Of a stretch of 64,000 nucleotides of DNA, positions 33,545 to 44,170 are shown piece after piece. A program made the translations under genes and the position numbers. The first letter of the stretch is position 1. The number at the start of each line of letters is the position of its first letter. Source of the stretch: Roseobacter sp. SK209-2-6. Lineage in GTDB: Bacteria > Pseudomonadota > Alphaproteobacteria > Rhodobacterales > Rhodobacteraceae. The notes below the pieces were generated by a model. That model worked only from the letters and a program-made list of their open reading frames with translations, searched no databases and was not told the DNA's origin. The DNA lies in NCBI RefSeq assembly GCF_000169455.1, contig NZ_AAYC01000003.1, positions 186,001 to 250,000 of the forward strand, given 5' to 3'.

Positions 33545-34384
33545 TTAGCTCAACCACCGCTTACGGCGGCGATAAGAGCGCACATCACGGAAGCTCTTGC
33601 GACCGTCGTCGGACATGCCAAGGTAGAATTCTTTTACATCCGGGTTTTCGCGCAGCTCGGCGGCGGGGCCATCCATCACCACGCGGCCGGATTCCAGGAT
33701 ATAGCCGTAATGGGCATAGCGCAGCGCCACATTGGTGTTCTGCTCAGCCAAGAGGAAGGTCACACCTTCGTTCTCATTGATCGATTTCACGATCTGAAAA
33801 ATCTGTTCCACCAGCTGCGGCGCCAACCCCATAGAAGGTTCGTCCAGGAGGATCGTTTCAGGCCGGCTCATCAAGGCGCGGCCCATGGCAACCATCTGCT
33901 GCTCGCCGCCCGAGGTATAGCCCGCCTGGCTGCGGCGGCGCTCCTTCAGACGTGGGAAATAATGATAGACCATCTCCAGATCTTTCTGGATATTGGCGCC
34001 CCCGTCGGTGCGAGTATAGGCACCGGTCAAGAGGTTCTCTTCGACGGTGAGGTGTTCAAAACAATGGCGGCCTTCCATCACCTGGATGACGCCCTGCTTC
34101 ACCAGATCCGCCGGATCCGCCGCATGGACGCTTTGACCGCGGTATTTGATCGAGCCTTTGGTAACTTCGCCGCGCTCGGAGTGCAGCAGGTTCGAGATCG
34201 CCTTGAGCGTGGTGGTCTTGCCCGCCCCGTTGCCGCCCAGAAGCGCGGTGATGCCGCCCTTGGGCACATTGAGGCTCACGCCTTTCAGCACAAGGATCAC
34301 GTGATTGTAGATCACCTCGATATTGTTGACCTCCAGCAGGGTCTCAGCCTGCACATCGGCGGTTTTGGCAGCATCCAGCATCAA
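33545..34384 (-). CDS. livF: LivF-type ABC transporter ATPase
   Basis: Cytoplasmic ATPase of a branched-chain-amino-acid-type (HAAT) importer: Walker A GGNGAGKTTTLK, signature YTSGGEQQMVAMGRAL, Walker B ETILLDEPSMGLAP and the switch LLAEQNT. The 279-residue length includes a basic C-terminal tail (RKSFRDVRSYRRRKRW) longer than usual for LivF. It is separated from livJ by 119 bp containing a strong stem-loop. Confidence 0.9.
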   Translation of the reverse strand: MMLDAAKTADVQAETLLEVNNIEVIYNHVILVLKGVSLNVPKGGITALLGGNGAGKTTTLKAISNLLHSERGEVTKGSIKYRGQSVHAADPADLVKQGVIQVMEGRHCFEHLTVEENLLTGAYTRTDGGANIQKDLEMVYHYFPRLKERRRSQAGYTSGGEQQMVAMGRALMSRPETILLDEPSMGLAPQLVEQIFQIVKSINENEGVTFLLAEQNTNVALRYAHYGYILESGRVVMDGPAAELRENPDVKEFYLGMSDDGRKSFRDVRSYRRRKRWLS

Positions 34385-34432
34385 AGCTTGTCCTCATGCG
34401 GGTCCCGGGTTCACCCCAGGTCTGTTCTGGTT

Positions 34433-34456
34433 GGCGCGGCAGATCCCCGCCGCGCC
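34433..34456 (-). other. Intra-operon stem-loop between livJ and livF
   Basis: GGCGCGGC-N8-GCCGCGCC is an 8-bp, all G/C stem 48 bp downstream of the livJ stop, without a T-tract. Such hairpins after binding-protein genes often protect the upstream mRNA and lower expression of the genes that follow. Confidence 0.5.
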
Positions 34457-34503
34457 GGTTCCGTATTGAGGCCCATGATTTCTCATAGCCCCCATGGCTT
34501 TGC

Positions 34504-35787
34504 TTACTTGCAGCGCGGCGTGATGTTGTTCTCGGAGGCGTAGGCACCCGAGTCCTCATCAATCAGCGCACCGATCACTTCAGCGTCTGTCGCCTTAAAG
34601 TCGGAGATCAGAGACCAGGTTTTGCTCTCGGCATTCCACTGGGTCACACCAACCAGACCAGGGCCACCGTGGTTTTCACAGGAAACGTTGAAGGCTGGGC
34701 CAAAGTTCGGCATGCCGAGCGCGGTCATCTTGGCTTCGTCGATAGACAGAGCCTCCATACCGTCACGCATCATCGCCGGGGTGATCTCCGCAGTGCCGTG
34801 AATTTCCTGCGCGGTTTTGGCTGCCTCAGCGGCCAGCATCGCTGCATACATACCACGGTTGTAGAGAACATTGCCGATCTGATCGCCAGCACCTGCTGCC
34901 AGGCCTTTGTCCACAACATGTGTCTGGATGTCGTCAAAGACCGGGAAGTCACGACCCACATTGTGGAAGGTCACGGCCTTGTAACCATTGGCTTTGGCGC
35001 CTGCAGAAAGCACATCGTGCTCAGCACCGGACCACCAGACACCGATGAAGTTTTCCATCGGGAAGCGGATATTGGCAGCTTCCTGGATCGCAACCTGGTT
35101 CATCACGCCCCAGCCCCACATCACAACGAAGTCGGGACGGTCACGACGGACCTGCAGCCACTGGGATTTCTGCTCCTGACCGGGGTGGTCAACGGGCAGC
35201 AGCACCAGTTCGAAACCATGCTTCTTGGAAAGCTCTTCCAGGGTGCGGATCGGCTCCTTGCCATAAGCAGAGTTGTGATAAACCAGCGAGATCTTCTTGC
35301 CTTTGAGGTCACCACCGGTCTCTTCCAGGAGATAGTTCACAACACCCGAAGCACCGTTCCAGTAGTTGCCTGGATAGTTGAAGACATGGCTGAAAACTTC
35401 GCCATTGGCAGCAGAGGTCCGGCCATAGCCCATGGTGTGCAGCGGGATGTTATCCGCGGTCACTTTGGGGATCAGCTGATAGGTGATGCCGGTGGAAAGC
35501 GGTTGATAAACCAGGGCGCCTTGGCCCTTGGTGGACTCGTAGCATTCGACACCTTTCTCGGTGTTATAGCCGGTTTCGCATTCGATCAGCTTGGTCTTGA
35601 CGCCGCCGATACCACCGTCACGCTCATTGAGCAGGGTGAAATAGTCGGCATAGCCATCCGCGAAGGGGATACCGCCCGCGGCATAGGGGCCTGTGCGGTA
35701 GCTCAGCGATGGGAATACCAGGTCCGCCATTACGGGGCCCGCGGCCATCACGGCGCCCAGCGCCAGAGTGGTCAGTTTCATTTTCAT
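34504..35787 (-). CDS. livJ: HAAT-family periplasmic substrate-binding protein
   Basis: Signal peptide MKMKLTTLALGAVMAAGPVMA, then a periplasmic type-I binding fold of 427 residues (PSLSYRTGPYAAGGIPFADGYADYFTLLNE; VKTKLIECETGYNTEKGVECYE; VVMWGWGVMNQVAIQEA). The sequence belongs to the ABC-type branched-chain-amino-acid binding group, but the pocket residues do not identify a ligand. Because two CoA-ligase genes share the operon, I infer a carboxylic acid, possibly aromatic or long-chain. The gene name denotes family, not proven leucine transport. Confidence 0.85.
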   Translation of the reverse strand: MKMKLTTLALGAVMAAGPVMADLVFPSLSYRTGPYAAGGIPFADGYADYFTLLNERDGGIGGVKTKLIECETGYNTEKGVECYESTKGQGALVYQPLSTGITYQLIPKVTADNIPLHTMGYGRTSAANGEVFSHVFNYPGNYWNGASGVVNYLLEETGGDLKGKKISLVYHNSAYGKEPIRTLEELSKKHGFELVLLPVDHPGQEQKSQWLQVRRDRPDFVVMWGWGVMNQVAIQEAANIRFPMENFIGVWWSGAEHDVLSAGAKANGYKAVTFHNVGRDFPVFDDIQTHVVDKGLAAGAGDQIGNVLYNRGMYAAMLAAEAAKTAQEIHGTAEITPAMMRDGMEALSIDEAKMTALGMPNFGPAFNVSCENHGGPGLVGVTQWNAESKTWSLISDFKATDAEVIGALIDEDSGAYASENNITPRCK

Positions 35788-35881
35788 CGGCTTTCATCCT
35801 CCCTTGGTCTCGTCCGATAGTTAGTATTGGCAGAGTTTGGTCTTGGTCTTCTCCCTGCCATCATTCTGGCTGCCGCCCCAC

Positions 35882-36958
35882 TTAGTGCGGGAAGGGCCAC
35901 AATCTCAGTTTTTCCTTGGCCACACGCCAGAGCTGCGCCAGGCCATGGGGTTCAACGATCAGGAAGAACATGATCAGAGCCCCTACAATCACCAGCTGGA
36001 AATGAGCCACGATATCCGTGGGCCAACCCAGTACATCAACGCCAACCACCTTAAGCAGGACAGGCAACAGCACCAGGAAGGCCGCGCCCGCAAAAGAGCC
36101 AAAGATAGAACCAAGCCCGCCGATGATCACCATGAAAAGGACCAGGAAGGACTTGGTGATGCCAAAGGCCTCACCCACCTCTACCGCGCCCAGATAGATG
36201 GCAAAGAACAGCGCACCCGACACTCCGATGAAGAAACCGGAGACAGCAAAAGCGGTCAGCTTGGACTTGAGCGGATTCACACCAATGATCTCGGCGGCGA
36301 TATCCATGTCGCGGATCGCCATCCAGCTGCGCCCCACGGTGCCACGTGTCAGGTTGCGCGCAACCAATGCACAGAAGGTCAGGAAAATCAGGCAGAACAG
36401 ATAGGTTGCCCAGGCAGATGCATTGGGGCCAGTGATAATGATGCCAAAGGTATCGCGCTCTGGCGCGTTGATCTGACCGGAAGCGGAGTAGTTATAGAAC
36501 CATGGCACCCGGTTGAAGAGCCATACCAGGAAGAACTGCGCCGCAAGTGTCGCCACCGCCAGGTAGAAGCCCTTGATCCGCAAGGAGGGCAGGCCAAAGA
36601 GCACACAGACCAACCCGGTGATGCCGCCGGCCAGGATCACATGAATGAACATGCTCACCTCTGGGAAAGCGGTCATCAGCTTGTAGCAGGCATAGGCACC
36701 CACCGCCATGAACCCACCGGTCCCGAGGCTCACCTGGCCGGCATAGCCAACCAGAATGTTCAGGCCGATCGCCGCGATCGAATAGATCAAAAAGGGTAGC
36801 AGAATTGCATTGGCCCAGTAGTCATTGATCAGAAACGGGATCAGACCAAAGGCCACGGCCATGACAACATAGTACCGAAAGCGATCAAACTTGATCGGGA
36901 AGGTCTGGCTGTCCTCTTGGTAGGAGACTTTGAAGTCTCCGGCTTCGCGATAGAACAT
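35882..36958 (-). CDS. livM: LivM-type ABC permease
   Basis: The 358-residue membrane protein shows about 8-10 hydrophobic segments and the LivM hallmark GYAGQVSLGTGGFMAVGAYACY, followed by LFGLPSLRIKGFYLAVATLA, and the cytoplasmic AIRDMDIAAEIIGVNPLKSKL loop that contacts the ATPase. It lies 3 bp downstream of a two-TM mini-gene and 94 bp upstream of livJ in transcription order. Confidence 0.9.
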   Translation of the reverse strand: MFYREAGDFKVSYQEDSQTFPIKFDRFRYYVVMAVAFGLIPFLINDYWANAILLPFLIYSIAAIGLNILVGYAGQVSLGTGGFMAVGAYACYKLMTAFPEVSMFIHVILAGGITGLVCVLFGLPSLRIKGFYLAVATLAAQFFLVWLFNRVPWFYNYSASGQINAPERDTFGIIITGPNASAWATYLFCLIFLTFCALVARNLTRGTVGRSWMAIRDMDIAAEIIGVNPLKSKLTAFAVSGFFIGVSGALFFAIYLGAVEVGEAFGITKSFLVLFMVIIGGLGSIFGSFAGAAFLVLLPVLLKVVGVDVLGWPTDIVAHFQLVIVGALIMFFLIVEPHGLAQLWRVAKEKLRLWPFPH

Positions 36959-36961
36959 GCG

Positions 36962-37216
36962 TTAGATGCTCCCCTGTTGCTGCGCGCGGTTCCGCTCCGC
37001 GGCGCTCAATTGATTGGATTTCTGCGCATAGCCGCTAAGTTCAGCCGCCTGGGCCAGGCGCAGATATGCGATGATACCGGTGAAAAGTCCCGCAGCAGCC
37101 AGGAGGGCGGCGGTCACCATTTGGGGTTCGGAGAAACCATCGGCGCTCAGCGCCAGATATCCAAAGGCCCCAAAGCCTGACCAGGCGATCACATTGATGA
37201 TGGCGATGAGCTTCAT
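36962..37216 (-). CDS. Two-TM mini-protein in the liv-type operon
   Basis: An 84-residue protein with two hydrophobic helices (MKLIAIINVIAWSGFGAFGYLAL and MVTAALLAAAGLFTGIIAYL) and a charged, Gln-rich C-terminal tail (AAERNRAQQQGSI). Start at 37216, the second of two adjacent ATGs. Located between livH and livM genes, 3 bp before livM, it is most likely an accessory subunit or small-protein regulator of the permease. I know no family for it. Confidence 0.65.
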   Translation of the reverse strand: MKLIAIINVIAWSGFGAFGYLALSADGFSEPQMVTAALLAAAGLFTGIIAYLRLAQAAELSGYAQKSNQLSAAERNRAQQQGSI

Positions 37217-37328
37217 CATGGTGATATTCCTTCCTGTCTTTCAAGCAACCGTCGCGCGGGCTGCGGGTTTCCAGTTACACCCCCACCGTCCTGTGCTCTC
37301 AGGCGGGGATGCGGTGTCAGTTGTCTTG

Positions 37329-38324
37329 TCAGACCCTCTCGATGATCTTCTCGCCAAAGAGGCCTTGGGGTCTGAACACCAGGAAGAGAAGCGCCAGCAC
37401 ATAGGCAAACCAGTTCTCGGTGGCGCCGCCCACCATGGGGCCGATAGCGAATTCAAAGAGTTTCTCTCCCACTCCGATGATCAACCCACCAACGATGGCG
37501 CCAGGTATCGAGGTAAAGCCACCCAGCATCAGCACCGGCAGGGCCTTCAATGCGATAAGCGAGAGCGAGAACTGCACGCCGGACTTGGTGCCCCACATGA
37601 TGCCCGCAACCAGTGCCACAAACCCTGCAACCGACCAGACTAGAACCCAGATGAAGTTCAGCGAGATCCCGACGGAGAGTGCCGCCTGGTGGTCATCCGC
37701 CACAGCCCGCATTGCGCGCCCCTGCTTGGTGTACTGGGAAAACAGAACCAGCCCGGTCACCAGCAGTATGGCCACAAAGGTCGCCACAATATCGAGCTGA
37801 TCGATAAAGAAGCCATAGAAGTTGTCGCTGCCTAGGAAGGAGGTCATGTCTTCGATCCAGAAGGAACCGCCTTGTGGCAGACCGACGTCCAGCGTCTTGA
37901 TCTCAGAGCCCCACATCAGGTCGGAGACACCCTCAAGGAAATAGGCCAGGCCAATGGTGGCCATGAACAGAATGATCGGCTCCTGCCCTACCAGGTGACG
38001 CATCACAACGCGCTGCACCAACCAGGCAAAACCCACCATCACGCCCACGGTCAGCAAAATCGCCAGCAAGGCAGGCACATGCCATCCAAAGTGATGCACC
38101 TCGGTGCCGAAAATGGCGTTGATGATGTGGCTAAAGGGCACCTGCCCTTCCATGATGCCCACCAGTGTCATAGCCGCAAACAGCGCCATAACCCCCTGAG
38201 CGTAGTTGAAAATTCCAGAAGCTTTGTAGATCAGAACGAAACCCAGCGCGACCAGTGCATAAAGCACCCCGGCCATGAGCCCGTTGATGAAGACTTCGGT
38301 TGCAAAAAGAAACTGATCAGACAT
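37329..38324 (-). CDS. livH: LivH-type ABC permease
   Basis: The 331-residue protein (QFLFATEVFINGLMAGVLYA, LVALGFVLIYKASGIFNYAQGVMAL) has the LivH N-terminal signature, about eight membrane segments and the ATPase-coupling region QYTKQGRAMRAVADDHQAALSVGI. It forms the heterodimeric channel with LivM. Confidence 0.9.
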   Translation of the reverse strand: MSDQFLFATEVFINGLMAGVLYALVALGFVLIYKASGIFNYAQGVMALFAAMTLVGIMEGQVPFSHIINAIFGTEVHHFGWHVPALLAILLTVGVMVGFAWLVQRVVMRHLVGQEPIILFMATIGLAYFLEGVSDLMWGSEIKTLDVGLPQGGSFWIEDMTSFLGSDNFYGFFIDQLDIVATFVAILLVTGLVLFSQYTKQGRAMRAVADDHQAALSVGISLNFIWVLVWSVAGFVALVAGIMWGTKSGVQFSLSLIALKALPVLMLGGFTSIPGAIVGGLIIGVGEKLFEFAIGPMVGGATENWFAYVLALLFLVFRPQGLFGEKIIERV

Positions 38325-38353
38325 CAGTGCCTCCCCTCATATCTGTCAGAACT

Positions 38354-39187
38354 TTAGTCATGGGACACACCCAGATAGGCGTCGATCACGTCTTGGTTGT
38401 TGCGCACCTCATCCGGGGTGCCGTCGCCGATCTTCTTGCCGTAGTCCATGACGACAACCCGGTCCGAGAGATCCATAACCACGCCCATATCATGCTCGAT
38501 CAGGGCAATGGTGGTGCCGAATTCGTCATTCACGTCGAGAATAAAGCGGGACATGTCCTCTTTCTCTTCGACGTTCATGCCCGCCATCGGCTCGTCCAGC
38601 AGCAATAGTTTTGGCTCTGCCGCCAGGGCGCGTGCCAACTCGACCCGTTTTTTCAGGCCATAGGGAAGGCGCGACACCGGAGTTTTGCGGATCGCCTGGA
38701 TCTCCAGGAAGTCGATGATCTTTTCGACCACTTCGCGGTTTTCAGTCTCTTCCTTTTCAGCTTTGCCCTTCCAGATCGCCTGCTGAAACATGTTTGTTTT
38801 CATGTAGTTCAGCCGTCCGGTCATGACATTGTCGAGAACCGACATCCCTTCGAACAAAGCGATATTCTGGAAGGTTCGCGCAATCCCCTGTTGCGCCACC
38901 TCATAGGGGCGCATCGGTGGACGTTCTTTCCCGCGGAACAGCACCTTACCCTCTTGTGGGATGTAAAAGCCCGAAATCACATTGAGCATCGATGATTTAC
39001 CGGCGCCGTTGGGGCCGATGATGGCGCGGATCTCGCCCTCACGGATGTCGAAAGAGATGTCCTGGATCGCCACTACGCCACCAAAGCGCAGGGTGATGTT
39101 CTGCATCTCCATCACCACACCACCAATGGTGCGGCCATCCTCGGTGACGTAGCTATCGGATTGGTCAAGCACGGCAACGGCCTCCAT
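38354..39187 (-). CDS. livG: LivG-type ABC transporter ATPase
   Basis: The 277-residue ATPase has Walker A GPNGAGKSSMLNV, the LivG-type signature LPYGLKKRVELARALAAEP, Walker B LLLLDEPMAGMN and the H-loop IALIEHDMGVVMDLSDRV. An insertion with alternating charges (IWKGKAEKEETENREVVEKI) follows the Q-loop. The 23-residue N-terminal extension (MEAVAVLDQSDSYVTEDGRT) is unusual. Confidence 0.9.
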   Translation of the reverse strand: MEAVAVLDQSDSYVTEDGRTIGGVVMEMQNITLRFGGVVAIQDISFDIREGEIRAIIGPNGAGKSSMLNVISGFYIPQEGKVLFRGKERPPMRPYEVAQQGIARTFQNIALFEGMSVLDNVMTGRLNYMKTNMFQQAIWKGKAEKEETENREVVEKIIDFLEIQAIRKTPVSRLPYGLKKRVELARALAAEPKLLLLDEPMAGMNVEEKEDMSRFILDVNDEFGTTIALIEHDMGVVMDLSDRVVVMDYGKKIGDGTPDEVRNNQDVIDAYLGVSHD

Positions 39188-39260
39188 TATTCTGCCACAT
39201 CAATTTGTTAAGGTTTTCCTGTGACACTGAAAAAAAACGAGCAGTAAGGAGCACAACACC

Positions 39261-39446
39261 ATGTTTAGTGAGCTCGAACACAGCTGCCTTTTGAAGCTGG
39301 CCCTCGAGTGCAAGCATAAGGGTCTCTCTCAATCGGAAAGCCTGGACAGCATCAATACGCGCATGCACGGGATCTGTAGTCCGTTCCGCATCAGCCAAGC
39401 CGTTGACACCGCATTCCATCCGGAACGTTGTCCCGATTTGATCTAA
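39261..39446 (+). CDS. Small hypothetical protein in the ligase-livG gap, opposite strand
   Basis: Sixty-one residues (MFSELEHSCLLKLALECKHKG...) preceded by AAGGAG at 9 nt spacing. About two thirds of third codon positions are G or C, which suits a coding frame here. It lies against the operon in a 318-bp gap. The opposite-strand frame 39165-39509 begins with an ATGA overlap with the ligase stop and could instead be the real gene, but its codon pattern and composition are weaker. No family recognised. Confidence 0.4.
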   Translation: MFSELEHSCLLKLALECKHKGLSQSESLDSINTRMHGICSPFRISQAVDTAFHPERCPDLI

Positions 39447-39505
39447 GGGTAGGTCACCCCTTGCCCTGCGTCGCAGCAACGGCAGATCACCTGTGGTGAA
39501 ATAAC

Positions 39506-41497
39506 TCATTCTGCGGCCACCCTTTGCACCACACCGGCTGTAACGATCGGATCCATGATGGACAGGGTCGCGCTGATCGAGCCTTTGCGACCGTCTTCAT
39601 AGGTCACTTCCGTCGTGGTCGAGATTTCGGCGCTGCCGTCATACATGGCCTCGATGATTTCCTTGAACTTGTCCTCAACGATCACCCGGCGCACTTTTCG
39701 GGTACGTGTCATTTCCCCATCGTCGGCATCCAGTTCCTTGTGCAGGATTACAAAACGGTGGATCTGACAGCCCGAGAGCATCGGATCTTCGGCCACGGAT
39801 TGGTTCACGGTCGCGACATGCTCGCTGATCGTCTCCAGAACACGCGGGTGCCCAGCCAACTCCTGATAAGAGGCATAGGCGACATTGTTGCGCTCAGCCC
39901 AATTGCCCACCGCTGTGAGGTCAATGTTGATGAAGGCGACGCACCGATCCTTGCCATTGCCAAAGAGCACCGCTTCCAGAATATCCGGGTAGAACTTCAG
40001 TTTATTCTCTACATATTTCGGCGCAAACATGGAGCCATCGGCCATTTTGCCAACGTCCTTGGCGCGGTCGATGATCCGCAGATGGCCAGAACCTTCCTCA
40101 AAGAAGCCCGCATCACCGGTATCAACCCAGCCTTCGGCATCCTTGGTATCCGCTGTACTGTCCGGGTTGTTGTAATACTCAACAAAGACACCAGGGCTGC
40201 GATAGAAGATCTTGCCATTGTCATCGATTTTGATTTCGACATCCGGAGCAGGCACGCCCACTGTATCGGCACGCACCTCACCATCAGGCTGCACAGTGAT
40301 GAAAACACTGGCCTCAGTCTGCCCATAGAGCTGTTTGAGGTTGATGCCGAGCGAACGGTAGAATTCAAAGATCTCTGGCCCGATGGCCTCACCCGCGGTG
40401 TAGCCGACGCGCACATTGCCAAAGCCAAGCGTATCCTTCAGCGGCCCATAGACCAGCACGTTGCCCAGCGCATATTTCAGCTTGTCCATCAGGCCAACCG
40501 GCTTGCCGTCCAGGATGGCGGGGCCGACCTTTTTGGCGTGGGCCATGAAATGATGGAACATATTGCGCTTCAGCTTGCCCGCATCTTCCATGCGGATCAT
40601 CACATTGGTGAGCTGGTTCTCAAAGACGCGTGGCGGCGCAAAGTAATAGCTGGGACCGATCTCTCGCAGGTCGGTCATCATGGTCTCTGCGCTTTCTGGA
40701 CAGTTCACGCAGAACCCCGCCCAATAGGCCTGACCGATGGAGAAGATGAAATCGCCAACCCAGGCCATCGGCAGATAGGCCAGGATCTCATCGTCACGCT
40801 TGAGGCCGTCAAACTCACAGGCGTTCTTGGCGCTTTCAATAATATTGCGGTTCGACAGGACCACGCCCTTGGGTTTGCCCGTGGTGCCAGAGGTATAGAG
40901 CATCACGCAGGTGCTGTCGTAGGTCAGCTTGGCCCGGCGCTCTTTTAGATCGGTGATCCATTCATCATAGGCAGCACGACCTTGGTTTTGCACATGGGAG
41001 TATTCATGCAGCGTGTGATGGTCATATTTGCGCAGCCCCCGAGGATCCAGATAGATCAGGTGTTCAAACTGCTGCAACTGGTCCTGCACCTCGATCACCT
41101 TGTCGACCTGCTCCTGATCGCCAGCGATGACAAATCGCGCGCCGCAATGCTGCAGCACATAGGCCATCTCTTCGGCGTTGGCGTCCTGATACAGTGGAAC
41201 CGGTACTGCACCCACAGATTGTGCAGCGACCATGGACCAATAAAGGTAAGGGCGGTTGCGACCGATGATGGCGACGAAATCACCCTCGTTCACACCAAGA
41301 TTAATCAGGCCTAGCGCAAGAGCTTCGATCTCTTTTTCCGCTTCTGCCCAAGTCCAGCATTGCCAAATGCCGAATTCTTTTTCCCGGTAGGCGGGCTTGC
41401 CGCCAAATTCCCTGGCGTTGCGTTCAAGCAGCGCTGGCATGGATTGCAAACCTGCCGCGCCCGACTGCGTCTGAGCCAATGTTCTCTCTCCTCCCAT
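39506..41497 (-). CDS. Long-chain acyl-CoA synthetase-like AMP-forming ligase
   Basis: First gene of the leftward operon. The 663-residue enzyme has the P-loop-like MLYTSGTTGKPKGVVLSNRN, the YGQTEAS adenylate motif, the DTGDAGFFEEGSGHLRIIDRAKDV hinge and a C-terminal TRTRKVRR region with a catalytic Lys-containing tail. It resembles bacterial FadD15-like long-chain ligases. Start 41497 (MGGERTLAQTQSG) has GGGGAAG upstream; a longer frame to 41557 is less likely. With the HAAT importer and the PaaK-like ligase it suggests acid uptake coupled to CoA activation. Confidence 0.87.
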   Translation of the reverse strand: MGGERTLAQTQSGAAGLQSMPALLERNAREFGGKPAYREKEFGIWQCWTWAEAEKEIEALALGLINLGVNEGDFVAIIGRNRPYLYWSMVAAQSVGAVPVPLYQDANAEEMAYVLQHCGARFVIAGDQEQVDKVIEVQDQLQQFEHLIYLDPRGLRKYDHHTLHEYSHVQNQGRAAYDEWITDLKERRAKLTYDSTCVMLYTSGTTGKPKGVVLSNRNIIESAKNACEFDGLKRDDEILAYLPMAWVGDFIFSIGQAYWAGFCVNCPESAETMMTDLREIGPSYYFAPPRVFENQLTNVMIRMEDAGKLKRNMFHHFMAHAKKVGPAILDGKPVGLMDKLKYALGNVLVYGPLKDTLGFGNVRVGYTAGEAIGPEIFEFYRSLGINLKQLYGQTEASVFITVQPDGEVRADTVGVPAPDVEIKIDDNGKIFYRSPGVFVEYYNNPDSTADTKDAEGWVDTGDAGFFEEGSGHLRIIDRAKDVGKMADGSMFAPKYVENKLKFYPDILEAVLFGNGKDRCVAFINIDLTAVGNWAERNNVAYASYQELAGHPRVLETISEHVATVNQSVAEDPMLSGCQIHRFVILHKELDADDGEMTRTRKVRRVIVEDKFKEIIEAMYDGSAEISTTTEVTYEDGRKGSISATLSIMDPIVTAGVVQRVAAE

Positions 41498-41752
41498 TCC
41501 GGCTTCCCCTGCCGGAGGACCGCTACACGCGATTCTGGTCCCGATTAGGGACGTCACATGCTAGCCGGTCAACTTTTTCGTGAAGTTTTCCCAAATCTTA
41601 CGAATTGTAACAAGCGTTCGCAGATCGCACCCGCTGCGTCACATCTTCCCTGCCGGGCCTTGCTACCAGAGAATTTGCCCACGCCCCTTGCCAAGTGACA
41701 AGGCAAGCTGCCAACATTTGCAAAAGACGTTCTGACCCCAGGGAGAGGCCTC

Positions 41753-44101
<2,349 letters not shown>

Positions 44102-44170
44102 GCTCCCCGCGCCGCTGCGCCGCACTTGCTCTTTTGACGCAAGCTGATACCCCAAAGCCGGGGAGAGGCC

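Noticed and set aside
39165-39509. Minus-strand 114-codon frame between the ligase and livG
   Set aside because: It has an ATGA overlap with the ligase stop, but its codon pattern is weak and it overlaps the livG start; kept only as an alternative to the plus-strand ORF.
39524-40948. Plus-strand frame of 474 codons opposite the acyl-CoA synthetase
   Set aside because: Antisense to a clear ligase; composition is implausible.
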